From Doryteuthis pealeii (lineage: Eukaryota > Mollusca > Cephalopoda > Myopsida > Loliginidae): a stretch of 64,000 nucleotides of DNA. Where the stretch lies: contig CM042138.1 of the NCBI GenBank assembly GCA_023376005.1, positions 97,647,271-97,711,270 of the forward strand, in the 5' to 3' direction. Position numbers and translations under genes: made by a program. The notes under the pieces were generated by a model, which ran no database searches, was not told the DNA's origin, and saw nothing but the letters and a program-made list of their open reading frames with translations. Shown here piece by piece: positions 31,724 through 43,232 of the stretch (positions within the stretch are counted from its first letter, which is position 1; each line of letters begins with the position of its first letter).

Positions 31724-32054
31724 GACTTGTCAGGATGGCTTGTCCTCGTGTCATAGTTGCTGCTCCATGCCACATTTGATAACGGACAATAAAGTCTGTT
31801 TTCTCTTCAGTCGTTTTGCACTCACCTGAAAATAATGTGCGTAAGTGTTAAATATTTTTCAATAATTAATTCTGTTTTAATTTCTTTTATAAAAAACCGA
31901 GTGAATTTATTAAAATTTTTGTAAAGTTTTTCTTCTCTCCCCTATTATTATCTGAATTTAATTATTTCAAATATTCTCAAATCTCTCATTACAGTGATAA
32001 GACAATTTGCTTTATAAAGATAGGCCGATTGCATACAGAAAGTAATTACTTACG
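31724..32054. other. Unassigned segment
   Basis: AT-rich; nothing recognised. Confidence 0.4.
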
Positions 32055-32217
32055 GGATGTGCTTGTTAAGTTTACATACATATGCATTGCAGCTGCAACT
32101 CATGAATTTTTAATTATTTCAAACACTTGGTATTTAACAGTCAGTGTTGTTTTAATTTTAAGTTTCACATCCCAGAAGGGAGCGAAACTAACTGAAGTAA
32201 GAAAGGAAAGTACTAAA

Positions 32218-32278
<61 letters not shown>

Positions 32279-32380
32279 TCATCCACAGACACTGTTTCGA
32301 AGTTTCACGTCTCTTCAGTATGGCTAGACACAATAAATAACTCTGATCAGGAGCGAAACCCGATTGACTATTCCTCAGCG

Positions 32381-32451
<71 letters not shown>

Positions 32452-32471
32452 ATAGACTTTGAACTGTCTTT

Positions 32472-32503
<32 letters not shown>

Positions 32504-32510
32504 TTTAAGT
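32055..32510 (+). repeat. Dispersed repeat ending in microsatellite, copy 2
   Basis: 32,055-32,220 matches 29,903-30,065, then (TA)n at 32,222-32,276. It is followed by an unassigned 105 bases, a second (TA)n-(GA)n at 32,382-32,445 and (GATA)n at 32,471-32,503. Confidence 0.85.
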
Positions 32511-32962
32511 ATTGTGTATTTTAACCGTACAGAAATCTAAGTCGTGTTCCACCACTCAGGAGTGTTGATTGCTTTGAAAATTAACACTAGCCTGGCCGAA
32601 AGTAAGTTATCATTGCATATTTTAAAGTATATGAATGCAACAACTAATACAAACAACGAAGATTGTGCATCACCAGTCCTCTTGAAAAATCAGAATTCCA
32701 AATCCTAGCTTTATCCAACATTTGAAAACTAAATTGGTACTATTTTTTTTTTAAATATTTTGAGATGAGGCTTGATATTCTTTATTTGTATTATTCGGAT
32801 TATTGTCCTCATCTTTAGTATTATCTACACAACGTTTCGACCGATGTGCCTTCCGGCCTTCCTAGGCATTTCTTGTCGGACTACCTTAAGTATAACGCAC
32901 AACTATTTCCATAAGTATCCATGAGAGATATCCACAGATTTTCTCTCGGTCAGTCACAATCC
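32511..32962. other. Unassigned segment
   Basis: Contains ACAACGTTTCGACCGATGTG near 32,829, a phrase of the kind seen near other palindromic repeats. No gene recognised. Confidence 0.35.
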
Positions 32963-33562
32963 CATTGCCACCCTGTTGGCTAGAGGTGTAGAATGCACCG
33001 ACTGTACCTTTGCAGAGGGGGAAAATACCCCCAATGGGGCCACCTATTAGTCGCAGGTGGCAGCCAGTGATGGTAAGGGCGTGATCCTGCTGGCTTACAC
33101 TCCACTTTGGCCCTTACTCCGGCTAGACGAGCTGTCGGAGAAAATCCCTCCGATCAATCGGCTGGTCATGTCAAGCTCTAGCACCTATATGATTGTCCCG
33201 ACCCTATTACTCTTATGGCAAACTTCCAGTCCTTTTTATTATATATGAGCTAGAAGAAGATGGCTGGGTCTTAGTGTCATGGGAAGGAAGTTAAACTGCA
33301 TCTAATGACAAAGTTCCAATTCTGGAGCTTTGAGGAGTGTCGAGTATCCCTTCATCGCCATTATTCCCAGGTCCACTCTGACCCGGAGTGATAGTAACTG
33401 TTAGAGTCCCATGTATGGGTTAAACAGAAAAAATAGTTTTGGCAAAAAAAATTTTTTTTCACATTTTTGAATACCCAAGAATGAAAAAACTTCTCCGGCA
33501 TAAAATAACTCAATAAGGGTTGACATGCCGTAAGATCCGACCAACCAACCAACCAACCAGCC
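32963..33562 (+). repeat. HPR retroposon, long form, most complete copy
   Basis: 5' end CCACCCTGTTGGCTAGAGGT; long-form insert (GGGGCCACCTATTAGTCGCA ... GCACCTATATGATTGTCCCG); core CATCGCCATTATTCCCAGGT; GAGTCCCATGTATGGGTTAA; AT-rich middle; stem-loop GGCATAAAATAACTC ... GGGTTGACATGCC at about 33,497-33,531; and an (AACC)n tail at 33,540-33,560. This copy shows all parts in order and fixes the polarity. Confidence 0.88.
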
Positions 33563-33938
33563 AGCAATCCCATTGACTTTGAAACCTTCCATCTCTACGG
33601 AATAAAGAAATGCAATCTTTACGTTTGGCTTCATTCTTACATAGTGATTTTACGCTCCGTTTAACTGCGAGTACTTTTGCGCTCCTCTTTCGTTTGCAAT
33701 CAAATGATCCAGCTTCTGTCTTCTATGGTGAGATGCGAGAATAAAATTAGAACATGTTACGAATAGAGTGAATCTTTTCCCATTCAATCTTCAATTACGA
33801 TTTAATCTACTAATGCCATAGCATTCCCGAGCCACGCATCGCAAGGATTTCAATAATTTCTGCATTGTCTCCCTCCTCAATCTGGTTTAAAACCTTTCAC
33901 TTGGAAATTTCGCGATTTAATCAGTACATCATACAAAC

Positions 33939-33941
<3 letters not shown>
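33563..33941. other. Unassigned segment
   Basis: No feature recognised. Confidence 0.4.
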
Positions 33942-34009
<68 letters not shown>

Positions 34010-34036
34010 GTGTGAGTGTGTGTGTGTGTGTGTGTC
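33942..34036. repeat. (TA)n-(TG)n microsatellite
   Basis: Two TA runs with one register slip, then TG. Confidence 0.95.
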
Positions 34037-34345
34037 GTTGAAAATAGAGGAAAATGCGGGTAAAACAACACAAAAACTAAATTCAAATGATATTTCGCCT
34101 CGGTATGTTACGAAACTTTGTCAAATTTATTCGGAAGACAAATTGGGATCTATAGCATACTTTTATCCTGAAAAGATAAATTTGGTGGCGGGCAGAAGAT
34201 GAGGGGAGGGATCTACTGAGTGATAAGATGTGACGTGAAAGGAAAGGAAAAGGGGAGGGCTGGATGTGTGTTATGGAGTGATGAAAAAGAGTAGAAAAAG
34301 GGAATGGGATTATTTGTTGATAGCGGGCGTGTAATTTTTATGGGG

Positions 34346-34396
<51 letters not shown>

Positions 34397-35337
34397 TAAT
34401 ATACCAAGCGTGTTGGTAGATCCTTGCGGAGAGAAAAAACCGGCAGAGAGTTTGATTTAAAAATATACTAACAAAACATCAACCAGGAAGAAAAAAATTT
34501 TTGAAAAAAAGAAAAGACCAAGATATTTCGTACAACAAAAAATAATCTATTGGTATAGTATTTGGCAAAAGAAAAAACAATTTATATGTATATATATATG
34601 TATATAAGATACATATATATTTCATATAACCGCTAGGAGAAGCTAATTTGTAAAAAAGTGCTCGATACCTAAGTAGAGCCAAGTAATAAGGATATCTACT
34701 GAGTCAGACGAACCTACTATTAGTTTCGCATAAAGCTCTTCAGGGCTAAAAATCTGACTGAAGAAGAAAAGGAGAAGACCAATAAATACTTACTAACCAC
34801 ATTAATCATTTAAATTATCAAATCATACTGACCAATAAAAACACAGAAGCATTAGTTTATTGTTTAATTTAAAAAATATTTAATTTTCTATATTAACTGA
34901 TTTTTTTTTTAATTATTATTATTTATATATTAATTTAGAATCAAGCAGAATTGAAACAAAAATTAAGTGTAAGGCACCCCGTCGTCATTCTCATCCCCTC
35001 AACCAAATGGAACCCAGCACGCCAACGATTGTCCATCTCTTTGCCCGTAGTTAAACGATCCATCGATACGACTAAATCTAGGGAGACGGGTTTATTCTTT
35101 AAACCTCGACATCCCGAAACCCATCATGGGAAAAGCAGCAAATGAATTAGGGGATTGGGCATGACTCCCGTTGCTGGTACATATGCCAATATACCTTTTC
35201 CCCTGTTGCTACCAAACCCCTGAGGACAAGGAGGTTAATTTCCACTGCTGCCACTACCTCCATTATATGGCGAGCAATCAGAAAGGCACACGTTTAAAAC
35301 GAAAAAAGAATTCCTTACCTATATTGTTTGTACAAAT
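34037..35337. other. Unassigned segment with (TA)n
   Basis: (TA)n at 34,346-34,395. Bases 34,950-35,290 are the most GC-balanced non-repeat stretch here, with a 64-codon plus-strand frame (34,951-35,145). I recognise no protein and do not call a gene. Confidence 0.4.
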
Positions 35338-35653
35338 GTACACAGGGTGAAGCTAAAGGAAAATGAAAAGATGGACAAATATTTGGACCTTGCCAGAGAA
35401 CTGAAAAAGCTATGGAATATGAAAGTGAAAGTGATACCAGTTGTGGTTGGTGCACTTGAAACAGTCCCAAAAGGATTAGAAAAGGGTTTGGAAAGTTTGG
35501 ATATCAGAGGAAGGATTGAAACCATTCAGAACACTGCACTGATGCAATCTACCAGAATACTCAGAAGAGTCCTGGAGACCTGAGGAGACTTGCTGTCACT
35601 CAGACTCCAGTGAAAGACCATCAGCTAATGCTGATGTGAAAACTCAAAAGGAG

Positions 35654-35708
<55 letters not shown>

Positions 35709-35710
35709 AC
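35338..35710 (+). pseudogene. LINE (jockey/RTE-like) C-terminal fragment, copy 2, frame intact
   Basis: Encodes HRVKLKENEKMDKYLDLARE, LKKLWNMKVKVIPVVVGAL, KGLEKGLESLDIRGRIETIQ and RILRRVLET, with a stop at 35,581. The whole 78-codon end is open with no breaks, so it is younger than copy 1. The 3' untranslated part (CTCCAGTGAAAGACCATCAG) is followed by pure (TAA)n at 35,655-35,704, which fits the microsatellite 3' tail of RTE-like LINEs. It is 5'-truncated and cannot make an active protein. Confidence 0.78.
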
Positions 35711-36555
35711 TATTATGATAATACACTATCATAAAAATCTAAGACTACTCAGCTGAACTTGTATTATTTGCACGTGTTCATGGTCATTCTTTATGAACTA
35801 ATTTTCAATTAGGATTGCCAACCTGAAAAAAAGTAAATGAGTTCTTATTCTAGCGGGAGTTTCAGATTGGTTTGCTAAGTTCATTCATCACGCAGCTGTT
35901 AGAACAACTCCAACTTCATTTAACAATAATATACAGCTAAAATAATTAAAATTCTTTAGATTTTTGCTCTTGTTTTACTCTTAATTTATTTTCTCTTTGT
36001 CTCTCTTTTGATAATAATCGGTTTTTAATAGATTATTAATTTACGCTGCTAATTTTTTAAATTGTTTTTTACTCGTTTCATCTTCGTTCATTTTCTTCTT
36101 TCGCTCCTCAACCTTCTCCTCCACAATCTGCCCCTCCTTTTTTTCTCTAGTATATTCTTCCTTGCCTCTAATTCTTTCCTATCCTTTCGCTCCTCAACCT
36201 TCTCTCCACACTCTCCCACTTTCCTTTTCTCTAGCATATTCTCATTACCTATAATTCTTTCCTAGCCTCTTTATCTATCTTCCTTTCGTTGTCCCATTTA
36301 ACAAAATCCGACAACCGCTCCTGTCTTACGAGTTTTTCTTTTCGTGCGGTTAACCTGAAGAATTCTAACAAGAATTCGAGAATAAATGAATATTTAATGC
36401 GCTGTTGATGAATGCTTATGGATTTGATTGCCATTATGTCTCGAAGAAGTATATTCTATAGTGATTAAATCTCAATATAATTCGACACAGGACTGAATAT
36501 GGAAAGGAAGAAAGAAAGGAAGAAAGGAAGGAAGGAATGAAAGAAGGTTTTAGGT
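35711..36555. other. Unassigned segment with purine repeat
   Basis: GAAAGGAAGAAAGGAAGGAA-type repeat at 36,498-36,546. The rest is AT-rich with no gene. Confidence 0.45.
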
Positions 36556-37082
36556 ATTTACGCAACTCGTTCGCCACAAATATGATGTCTCACAAGGTTG
36601 CAAGTAGCGAGAATCAAACTCGTGATTCAGTAATAATTGATCTGCAAGACTAGCCTGTTAACCATTACACTACGAGGAGTACACTATATTTACCCAAACC
36701 GCTTCGCTACGGGTAGGATGTGACACAAGATCCCAAGTAGCGAGAATCGAATTCGCAATTCAGTAGTAATGGATCTGAGAGACTATGTTGCTAACAGTTA
36801 CACCATGATTGGACGCCCTTTATTTACCCAACCCGTTCGCCACGGGTTGAATGTGATACAAGGTCGCAAGTATATGGCATCCAGCGAGGATCGAACTCGC
36901 TATTCAGGAGCAATGGAACTGTGAGACTAGCTTGCTAACCATTACACCACTCTGAGACTCTCCACGGGTCGGATGTGACACAAAATCGAAAGTATGGGGC
37001 ATTCAGCGAGGGTGGAACTTGCTTTTCAATAGTAATGGATTTTGATACGAGTTTGCGAACCATTACACCATGATGGAACTCC
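36556..37082 (-). repeat. Tandem array of four tRNA-like units
   Basis: Units start near 36,556, 36,691, 36,825 and 36,958, each about 125-135 bases. Same family as 14.2-15.0 kb: on the minus strand a GTGTAATGGTTA-like head and a GAGTTCGATCCTCGCTGG-like B-box. The fourth unit lacks part of its linker. The AT-rich body seen at the other two loci is absent here. Confidence 0.85.
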
Positions 37083-37242
37083 CGGGGGAAGGAAGTAAGT
37101 TGTATAATGAATACAAACTATTATCTCAATTTTAGTTTGCCCTATCAGTAGGACTTATAAAACACCGATTGTATCCCCCTATACGGATTAAGACCAACCG
37201 AAAATGGGTATACAATGTATAACATTAAAGTGTATCCAGGGG

Positions 37243-37392
37243 TGAGACTTAATTTCTGGAGCTCCGGGGAGTGTGGAGTACTCGTTCATTGACAATTCTC
37301 TGCTGTGGAGTGGTAGTTCGTTTTAGGGTCATATCTAAGATCAAGCAGATGTTTTAAGATTATTAGTATTAGATAAGAATACTTGAAACTTG
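37243..37392 (+). repeat. HPR fragment
   Basis: From CTTAATTTCTGGAGCTCCGG through GGAGTACTCGTTCATTGACA to a minisatellite-type unit (ATTAGTATTAGATAAGAATA). Bases 37,083-37,242 are unassigned. Confidence 0.7.
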
Positions 37393-37454
37393 ATGATTTT
37401 TTCTGACTTCCAACCAAGCCAGTATAGACATTAAGTAATTTTGTAGTATTCCCT

Positions 37455-37625
37455 ACGCAAAATCAAAACTCATACGCGGCCATTACAAAAACTGCTTGAT
37501 ACCATCGGCATTCCACTTTAGGGTCGCCTCAAGCGCCGGGCAATAAAACCAGCCCTTTCTCTCCTTTTAAATGGGAGGGGTGCAGGTGCTGCCTGAGAAA
37601 AAGGTCCCCTGGGAACACACGAATC
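37455..37625 (+). repeat. Diverged copy of the GC-rich 282-bp unit
   Basis: Shares the order AAACTCAT, CGGCATTCC, CGCCTCA-GGCGC-like, GGGCAATAAA-CCAGCCC, TTTTAAAT, GCAGGTG-TGCCTG and CCCCTGGGA with the reverse strand of the units at 54.28-54.85 kb. Similarity is about 70 percent by eye. It is not inside a Helitron here. Confidence 0.6.
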
Positions 37626-38139
37626 TAAATAACTGTGTTCAAATTAGTATTATTAGGTAGGAATTCCTGATACAATATAACTGCATTAAAAGAATGACTA
37701 CTATTAACTCTTTACCTACCAAATTTCCTTAACAGCTGTACTAATTGGTTCCCTATTACAAAAGGATCAAGTACCAGTCTCAGGGTTGGTTCACAGACAA
37801 AACAAAAGATGCCAGGAGAGTTCACACAGTGATTTTTCAATGTAAAAAGTGACATGTGCAAGAGCCGCTGTCAATATCGCAATAGTTTGGAGAGCCGCTG
37901 TTAGCGGTTTAAAGTAGGCAAAGAGCTAACTAAGAATACTTACTCGATACTTAAAGCCATATAATTGGTTGAAAAATATTAAAGGTTGTTATTTGAATTT
38001 CAGGCTTTTAGCTGCTGCTGATCAAGGGTCTCTGCAACTAGTAGAAAGTGCGCCAGTATTTTATACATGAAGAGGGCAAATTTTTAGTCTCACCATATTC
38101 TTCACAATTTTTACTTTCTTTGGTTGTTACAAAAATCCT
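37626..38139. other. Unassigned segment
   Basis: Contains a short CAAATTAGTATTATTAGGTA phrase related to the HPR interior. Otherwise unrecognised. Confidence 0.4.
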
Positions 38140-38461
38140 CCTGTGGGGCTCAGAATGCGCCTGACTGTCTCCCCTGTAGATAGGTAAGACCCCCACCCCG
38201 CAAAAAGGTGTGTCCTAGATATTGCACGAAACTGTATGTGGTGCAGATACTATAGTTCAAAGAGATCTGTGGAGACCCGAGTATCCCCTTCATTGCCATT
38301 ACTCCCAGATTCACTCTGACCGGAGTGGTAGAACATGTTAGGTTCCATAAATGGGCCAAATAGATCCGTTTGAAAATTATTAGTATTCGACAGGACCATG
38401 TGCAAAATAAAATAAAACAACCCTTGACAACTTGATATGGTGTTAAAATCAATCAATCAAT

Positions 38462-38465
<4 letters not shown>
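38140..38465 (+). repeat. HPR retroposon, short form, with (AATC)n tail
   Basis: From GGGGCTCAGAATGCGCCTGA through TTCATTGCCATTACTCCCAG and one minisatellite-type unit to the decayed stem-loop (AACCCTTGACAACTTGATAT). It ends in AATCAATCAATCAATC. Confidence 0.87.
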
Positions 38466-38554
<89 letters not shown>

Positions 38555-38579
38555 AGATAGATAGGTAGATATAATAACT
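38466..38579. repeat. (TC)n-(TA)n-(GATA)n
   Basis: (TC)n at 38,466-38,514, (TA)n at 38,517-38,551, then short GATA. Confidence 0.95.
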
Positions 38580-38780
38580 TGAAATCGTGTAATTATTAGT
38601 ATCAAATTGGATTACTTGAAACCAGACAACAGTGAGCAAATTATTAGTATTAGGAATTATACTTGACATCCCATAACTGTGTGCAAAACAACTTTTAAGA
38701 ACAAATACATAGAAAATGTAATTTCTAAGCATAAAATAACCCGGGACAAGTTGACGTGCCGTTAAAATCAATCAATCATA
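38580..38780 (+). repeat. HPR retroposon, 5'-truncated, with (AATC)n tail
   Basis: Begins in minisatellite-type units (ATTAGTATCAAATTGGATTA, CATAACTGTGTGCAAAAC) and ends with the stem-loop CATAAAATAACCCGGGACAA ... TTGACGTGCC and AATCAATCA. Confidence 0.82.
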
Positions 38781-39215
38781 AAAGAAGTATCAGTTAATTA
38801 CGCACAACGTCTACTGTAGTTTTTTCACGATAACAAGAAAATAAGACACGTCAGAATTTTGTGCAAAACGTGGTTCAGGAACATAAGTTGGCTTATTTAT
38901 TGAGACATGTCTAGCATTAGGTCATAACCATGGCACGCTCAGTGAGAATCGACTTCACTTGCACAGCCAAACATTATGCCACATTATGCAGTTTTGTGCT
39001 ATGCTTAGGAATATTTTTTAAAAATCGATGAGACGCGGAAAAGATTAGATTTAACTGAGCGTTAAACAATAATCTGATTCTAAATCGATAATCTGTCTAA
39101 TGTCCAAAAATGTAGGATAATTTTCGTCATTTCTATATTGATAAATATCTCAACAATTCAAGGTGATGTCTGCGGTTCTATTTCCCGTGAAAATATTACA
39201 ATCAGTTTCAGTATA
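38781..39215. other. Unassigned segment
   Basis: No feature recognised. Confidence 0.4.
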
Positions 39216-39267
39216 GATGTGAGCAGACTGAGATAGATAGATAGATAGATAGATAGATATGAGCAGG

Positions 39268-39364
<97 letters not shown>

Positions 39365-39463
39365 AAAGTGGGATAAATGGATAGATAATGAGAAGATTGA
39401 GATAGACAGATATGAGCAGATTGAGATAGATAGATAGATAGATAGATAGATTTGGACAGAAAC

Positions 39464-39510
<47 letters not shown>

Positions 39511-39653
39511 TGAGCAACCTTAGATAGATAGATATATAGGTAGATAGATTTGGACACACATAGATATATAGATAGATAGATAGATAGATATGAGCGACCT
39601 AAGATAGATAGATAGGTAGATAGATAAATATATAGATAGATATGAGCAGACTG

Positions 39654-39689
<36 letters not shown>

Positions 39690-39815
39690 TTGGACAGATA
39701 GATAGATAGATAGATAGATAGATATGAGCAACCTAAGATAGATAAATAGGTAGATAGATAAATATATAGATAGATATGAGCAGACTGAGATAGATAGATA
39801 GATAGATAGATAGAT
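39216..39815. repeat. (GATA)n satellite with higher-order pattern
   Basis: GATA runs are punctuated by TGAGCAGACTGAGATA, TGAGCAACCTTAGATA-type and TTTGGACAGA words. The last two blocks repeat with a period of about 135-140 bases. A 90-base pure (TA)n sits at 39,271-39,360. The same punctuation occurs at 46.0 kb and once at 30.24 kb. Confidence 0.92.
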
Positions 39816-40013
39816 CAGCGATGGCTCTAGGACATCAATATTACTCGGACTAATATTTCTAACCTAATTTACTATATGTATGATTTAGTATATGAGTATA
39901 TATTTACTTTTAAATACAATTCCTCAAATGTCCATGTCTGTGCTGATTTTCAAAGCTGATACTTGTCAACTGACTATTCTACGAAAGACAAAATGATATT
40001 TTCTCTTTATAAC
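39816..40013. other. Unassigned segment
   Basis: No feature recognised. Confidence 0.4.
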
Positions 40014-40256
40014 CGATTTCAAATCCTGGACGTGGTAATTGCATTTCACTTAGCGCTAATACCCTTGGGAAAGGTATGAATCCTACTCTCCCTCTAGCTA
40101 TGGGTAAATAGTAGAGCAGACTGTGATCTTTAACCTTGGTTAGGTAACCGGTCTAGGAGAAGGAAAACTCTGAATTCAAACCTGTTGAACTCCGCTTAAG
40201 AAATTGACCATGTGTCGCATCCTGCTCGCGCGGAGGGGTTGGTAAATATATATAAC
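40014..40256 (+). repeat. SINE-1, head-truncated, full tail
   Basis: Starts at the B-box (GATTTCAAATCCTGG). Full body and canonical tail AATTGACCATGTGTCGCATC, then GCTCGCGCGGAGGGGTTGGT and a TA-rich end. Confidence 0.87.
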
Positions 40257-40692
40257 CGATTTCAGAGTTCCCTTACAGATAACAGCTAACAATTTCTCGT
40301 CAAGTTTTTACGGGACAATTTGACTCACCCTTGTACGAAGAAATTAATTTCAGAAATCTTACTTCATACTCTTGCTTCATATCCTCAACATTGAGTTATT
40401 CCATAATATTTTCTTCTGCATGGCTTGGAAAAAATTATACCTTAAAATCATGTAATTTAATCTAAAAGATTATACCATTAATCCAAATAATTTTATCAAG
40501 TTTGTTTAAGTTATATTTTATGAAGCCAGAATGTTCACATATCTTATCTGTTATTAGTTTATTTACTACTGAAAAAAAAAACAAGGTGAACACCCTTTAA
40601 GTGTGCTAATTCAATAATTTTTTTGCCATGGGTAATAGATTACTTTGAATTTGCTATATTTCGAAATTATAAGATTAATTCTATGTTTATAC
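40257..40692. other. Unassigned segment
   Basis: AT-rich, no feature recognised. Confidence 0.4.
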
Positions 40693-40959
40693 GTCCGTGG
40701 TGTAATGGTTATCGTCGTAGGAAATGGACACAGCGAAACGAATTCAAATCCTTGACGTGGCTTTTTGCATTTCATATAGCGCTAATAGCCTTAGAAAATG
40801 TATGAATCTAATTATTCTCCTCCAGCTATGGGTAAATGGTATTGCAGACTGGGTTCTTTAATGTTGGTATGGTAACCGGTCTAAGAGAAAGAAAAAAAAA
40901 CTCTTAATTTCAACCTGTTAAACTACGCTTAAAAATTGATTTCGTAAAGAGGAGTTGGG

Positions 40960-41012
<53 letters not shown>

Positions 41013-41288
41013 AACCCCTCCACACGAGCAGGATGGGACATTTTCTTAAGCGTAGTTTAACAGGTTTTAATTCAGAGTTTTTCTTCTCCTAGCCTGGGTA
41101 CCTATCCAAGGCCAAAGAGCCCAGTCTGTCCTACTATTTACCTATATCTGGAGGTAGAGTAGTTAAATACACACCTTTCCCAATGGTATTAGCGCTATGT
41201 GAAATGCAAATAGCCTCGCCCATGATTTGAATTCTGGTCGACGAGTCATTTCCTACGACTCCAACCATTACACCACGCGCTTTTGGGT
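40693..41288. repeat. Tail-to-tail SINE-1 pair around (TA)n
   Basis: Forward SINE-1 at 40,693-40,960 (head CGTGGTGTAATGGTTATCGT), (TA)n at 40,964-41,010, reverse SINE-1 at 41,011-41,288 (head end TTACACCACGCGC). The two arms are about 80 percent complementary by eye and would form a roughly 260-bp stem. Confidence 0.88.
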
Positions 41289-41889
41289 AGATACATATAA
41301 GATTAACTTTATGACGCCAAGAATTCGGGTTAAATTCATACATTTCTTTTTTATTTGGAGGTAAATTATGTAGCCGAAATAAAATAGGTCATAATTGTTA
41401 TTGGAGTTTCGATCTTACGGCCTCTGTAATCGGAAGTGTTTGAGGTTAATTGTATGAGTGAAATATGATTGAAAGCGTGCTATTGTTAAGTGTTTGCCAA
41501 AGAGATTTTATTGGGCTGAACATGTGTGCTTTTCGCACGGAAACAATCTATTTGTCTTTTGCTTTCATATTTCACCGCATATGTTTTTTGGCTTGATCTT
41601 TGTGTAGCGAGCAGATATCAGTTCGATGGTTGCAATGGAGATGCACAGATTTTGGACACGGCAAAACCAGATCTTATCACGAGGCGGCATTTGTTGAGAA
41701 TGTTACTGCTAGGCATCGACTCATGGAAGCGGTTATTTGCTCAACGAGTTACGTTTAGTTTGGCACAAGGCCAAAAAAAATGAAGCCATCTAATGAAGAA
41801 AAAACATTATTCGAGTAAATTAGATTGATAGGCACATATTTACAAGTAAAGATAGAAAAGAAAATATCACATCAAAGGAGAGTTTGATG
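41289..41889. other. Unassigned segment with 85-codon frame
   Basis: Plus-strand frame 41,526-41,783 has a hydrophobic N-terminal stretch (ICLLLSYFTAYVFWL). No domain is recognised and no expression signal seen. Could be chance. Confidence 0.3.
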
Positions 41890-42310
41890 CTGTAGCAAAG
41901 AGTAAGGAGAGTAAGAAGAAATGAGGGTAAGGAGAGTAAGGAGAGTAATGATTAAGGAGAGTATGGAGAAATGAGAGTAAGGAGAAAGGGGAAGTAAGGA
42001 GAAGGGGAGTAGGGGGAGTAAGGAGAAAGGAAAGGAGAAAGTGTGGTAAGGAGAAAAGGAGAGTAAGAGAAAGTAAAGTTAGGAAAGGGGAGTAAGGAAA
42101 AGGGGAGTAAGGGAGAGTAAGGATAAATGAAAGTAAAGAGAAAAGAGAGTAAGGAGAAAGGGGAGCAAGGAGAGTAATGAGAAAGGAGAAAGGAGAGTAA
42201 GAAGAAGGGAGGGTAAGGAGAAAGGAGAGTGAGGAGAAATTGGAGTAAGGAAAAAGGAGAGTAAGGAGAGAGGAAAATAAGGAGAAAGGATATTTAGGAC
42301 GAAAAGGAAA
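41890..42310. repeat. GA-rich minisatellite
   Basis: Degenerate units built from AAGGAGAGT and AAGGAGAAAGGGGAGT words, irregular period near 18-20 bases, almost all purine plus T at fixed places. No coding value. Bases 42,311-42,596 are unassigned. Confidence 0.9.
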
Positions 42311-42596
42311 ACAATTGACTAGCGAAAAATAAAAATAAATTTGTGAAATATAAAAAGAACTATTTTCAGTGGACCGGTAGATCGATACTGATTGGATGGG
42401 ATCTAATTAGAGGTTGTCAAGTTCAGTGAATTTGATTCTCACTGGGCGTACCACGATTTTTTACCTATGCCAGACTTGCAAAAATAATATTGGGTTTTTG
42501 AACCGCGTTTAGCACATTTTGATAGTTATTTTCTTGTCGTTGCTATGACGGTGATACTGAATAAATTGTCTTTAATTACCTAAAACATCTTTTATA

Positions 42597-43232
42597 ATTG
42601 ATTGATTGATTTTAACAGCATGTCAACCCGTCAAGATGTTAAGGAATGGCATTCATTGTACGTTCATATTTACATTTTTGTGCAGTTTCTTCAGAGTGTT
42701 TTTGACACACGTGTTTACATATCGAATACATTTTAAACACATTTATTTGACCCACACATGAGACCCTAACAGGTATTATCGCTCCGGATCAGAGTGGACC
42801 TGGAAGTAATGACAAGGAATTGGTACTCCATACTCCCCATATATCTAGAGAATAGGTGCGTGGTATAATGGCTAGAGTCGTAGGAATGGACTCGTTGACC
42901 CGAGTTCAAATCCTAGACGAGGCTGTCTACATTTCACATAGCGCTAATACCCTTAGGAAAGGTATACATCCACCAGCTCTCGCTCCAGCTATGAGTAAAT
43001 AGTAGGGCATACTGGTCTCTTTAACCTTGGTTAGGCAACCAGTCTAGGAGAAGGAAAACTCCAAAATTAAACTTGTTAAACTCCGCCTAAAAATTGACCT
43101 TGTGCAGAGGGGTTGGTAAATATTTACTCCCTGTATATCAAAAACCAGAACCTTAGCATTAGAAGCAGTTTAGTTTCATACACAGAAGAGGAGTCAGCGT
43201 ACTGTAAGGTTCGCCGACAGAGCGGAAACTCA
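42597..43232. repeat. HPR (reverse) with SINE-1 inserted
   Basis: HPR short form from GATTGATTGATTTT tail and stem-loop at 42,597 to ATACTCCCCATATATCTAGA. SINE-1 (forward) occupies 42,851-43,125 (head GGTGCGTGGTATAATGGCTA, tail AATTGACCTTGTGCAGAGGG). HPR then resumes (AGAACCTTAGCATTAGAAGC) to about 43,230. Bases 43,233-43,615 are unassigned. Confidence 0.85.

Noticed and set aside
34951..35145. 64-codon frame in GC-balanced sequence
   Set aside because: No domain, no splice or promoter sign, and length within chance.
41526..41783. Possible secreted peptide
   Set aside because: A hydrophobic N-terminal stretch alone is not enough; no homologue recognised and no cysteine pattern.
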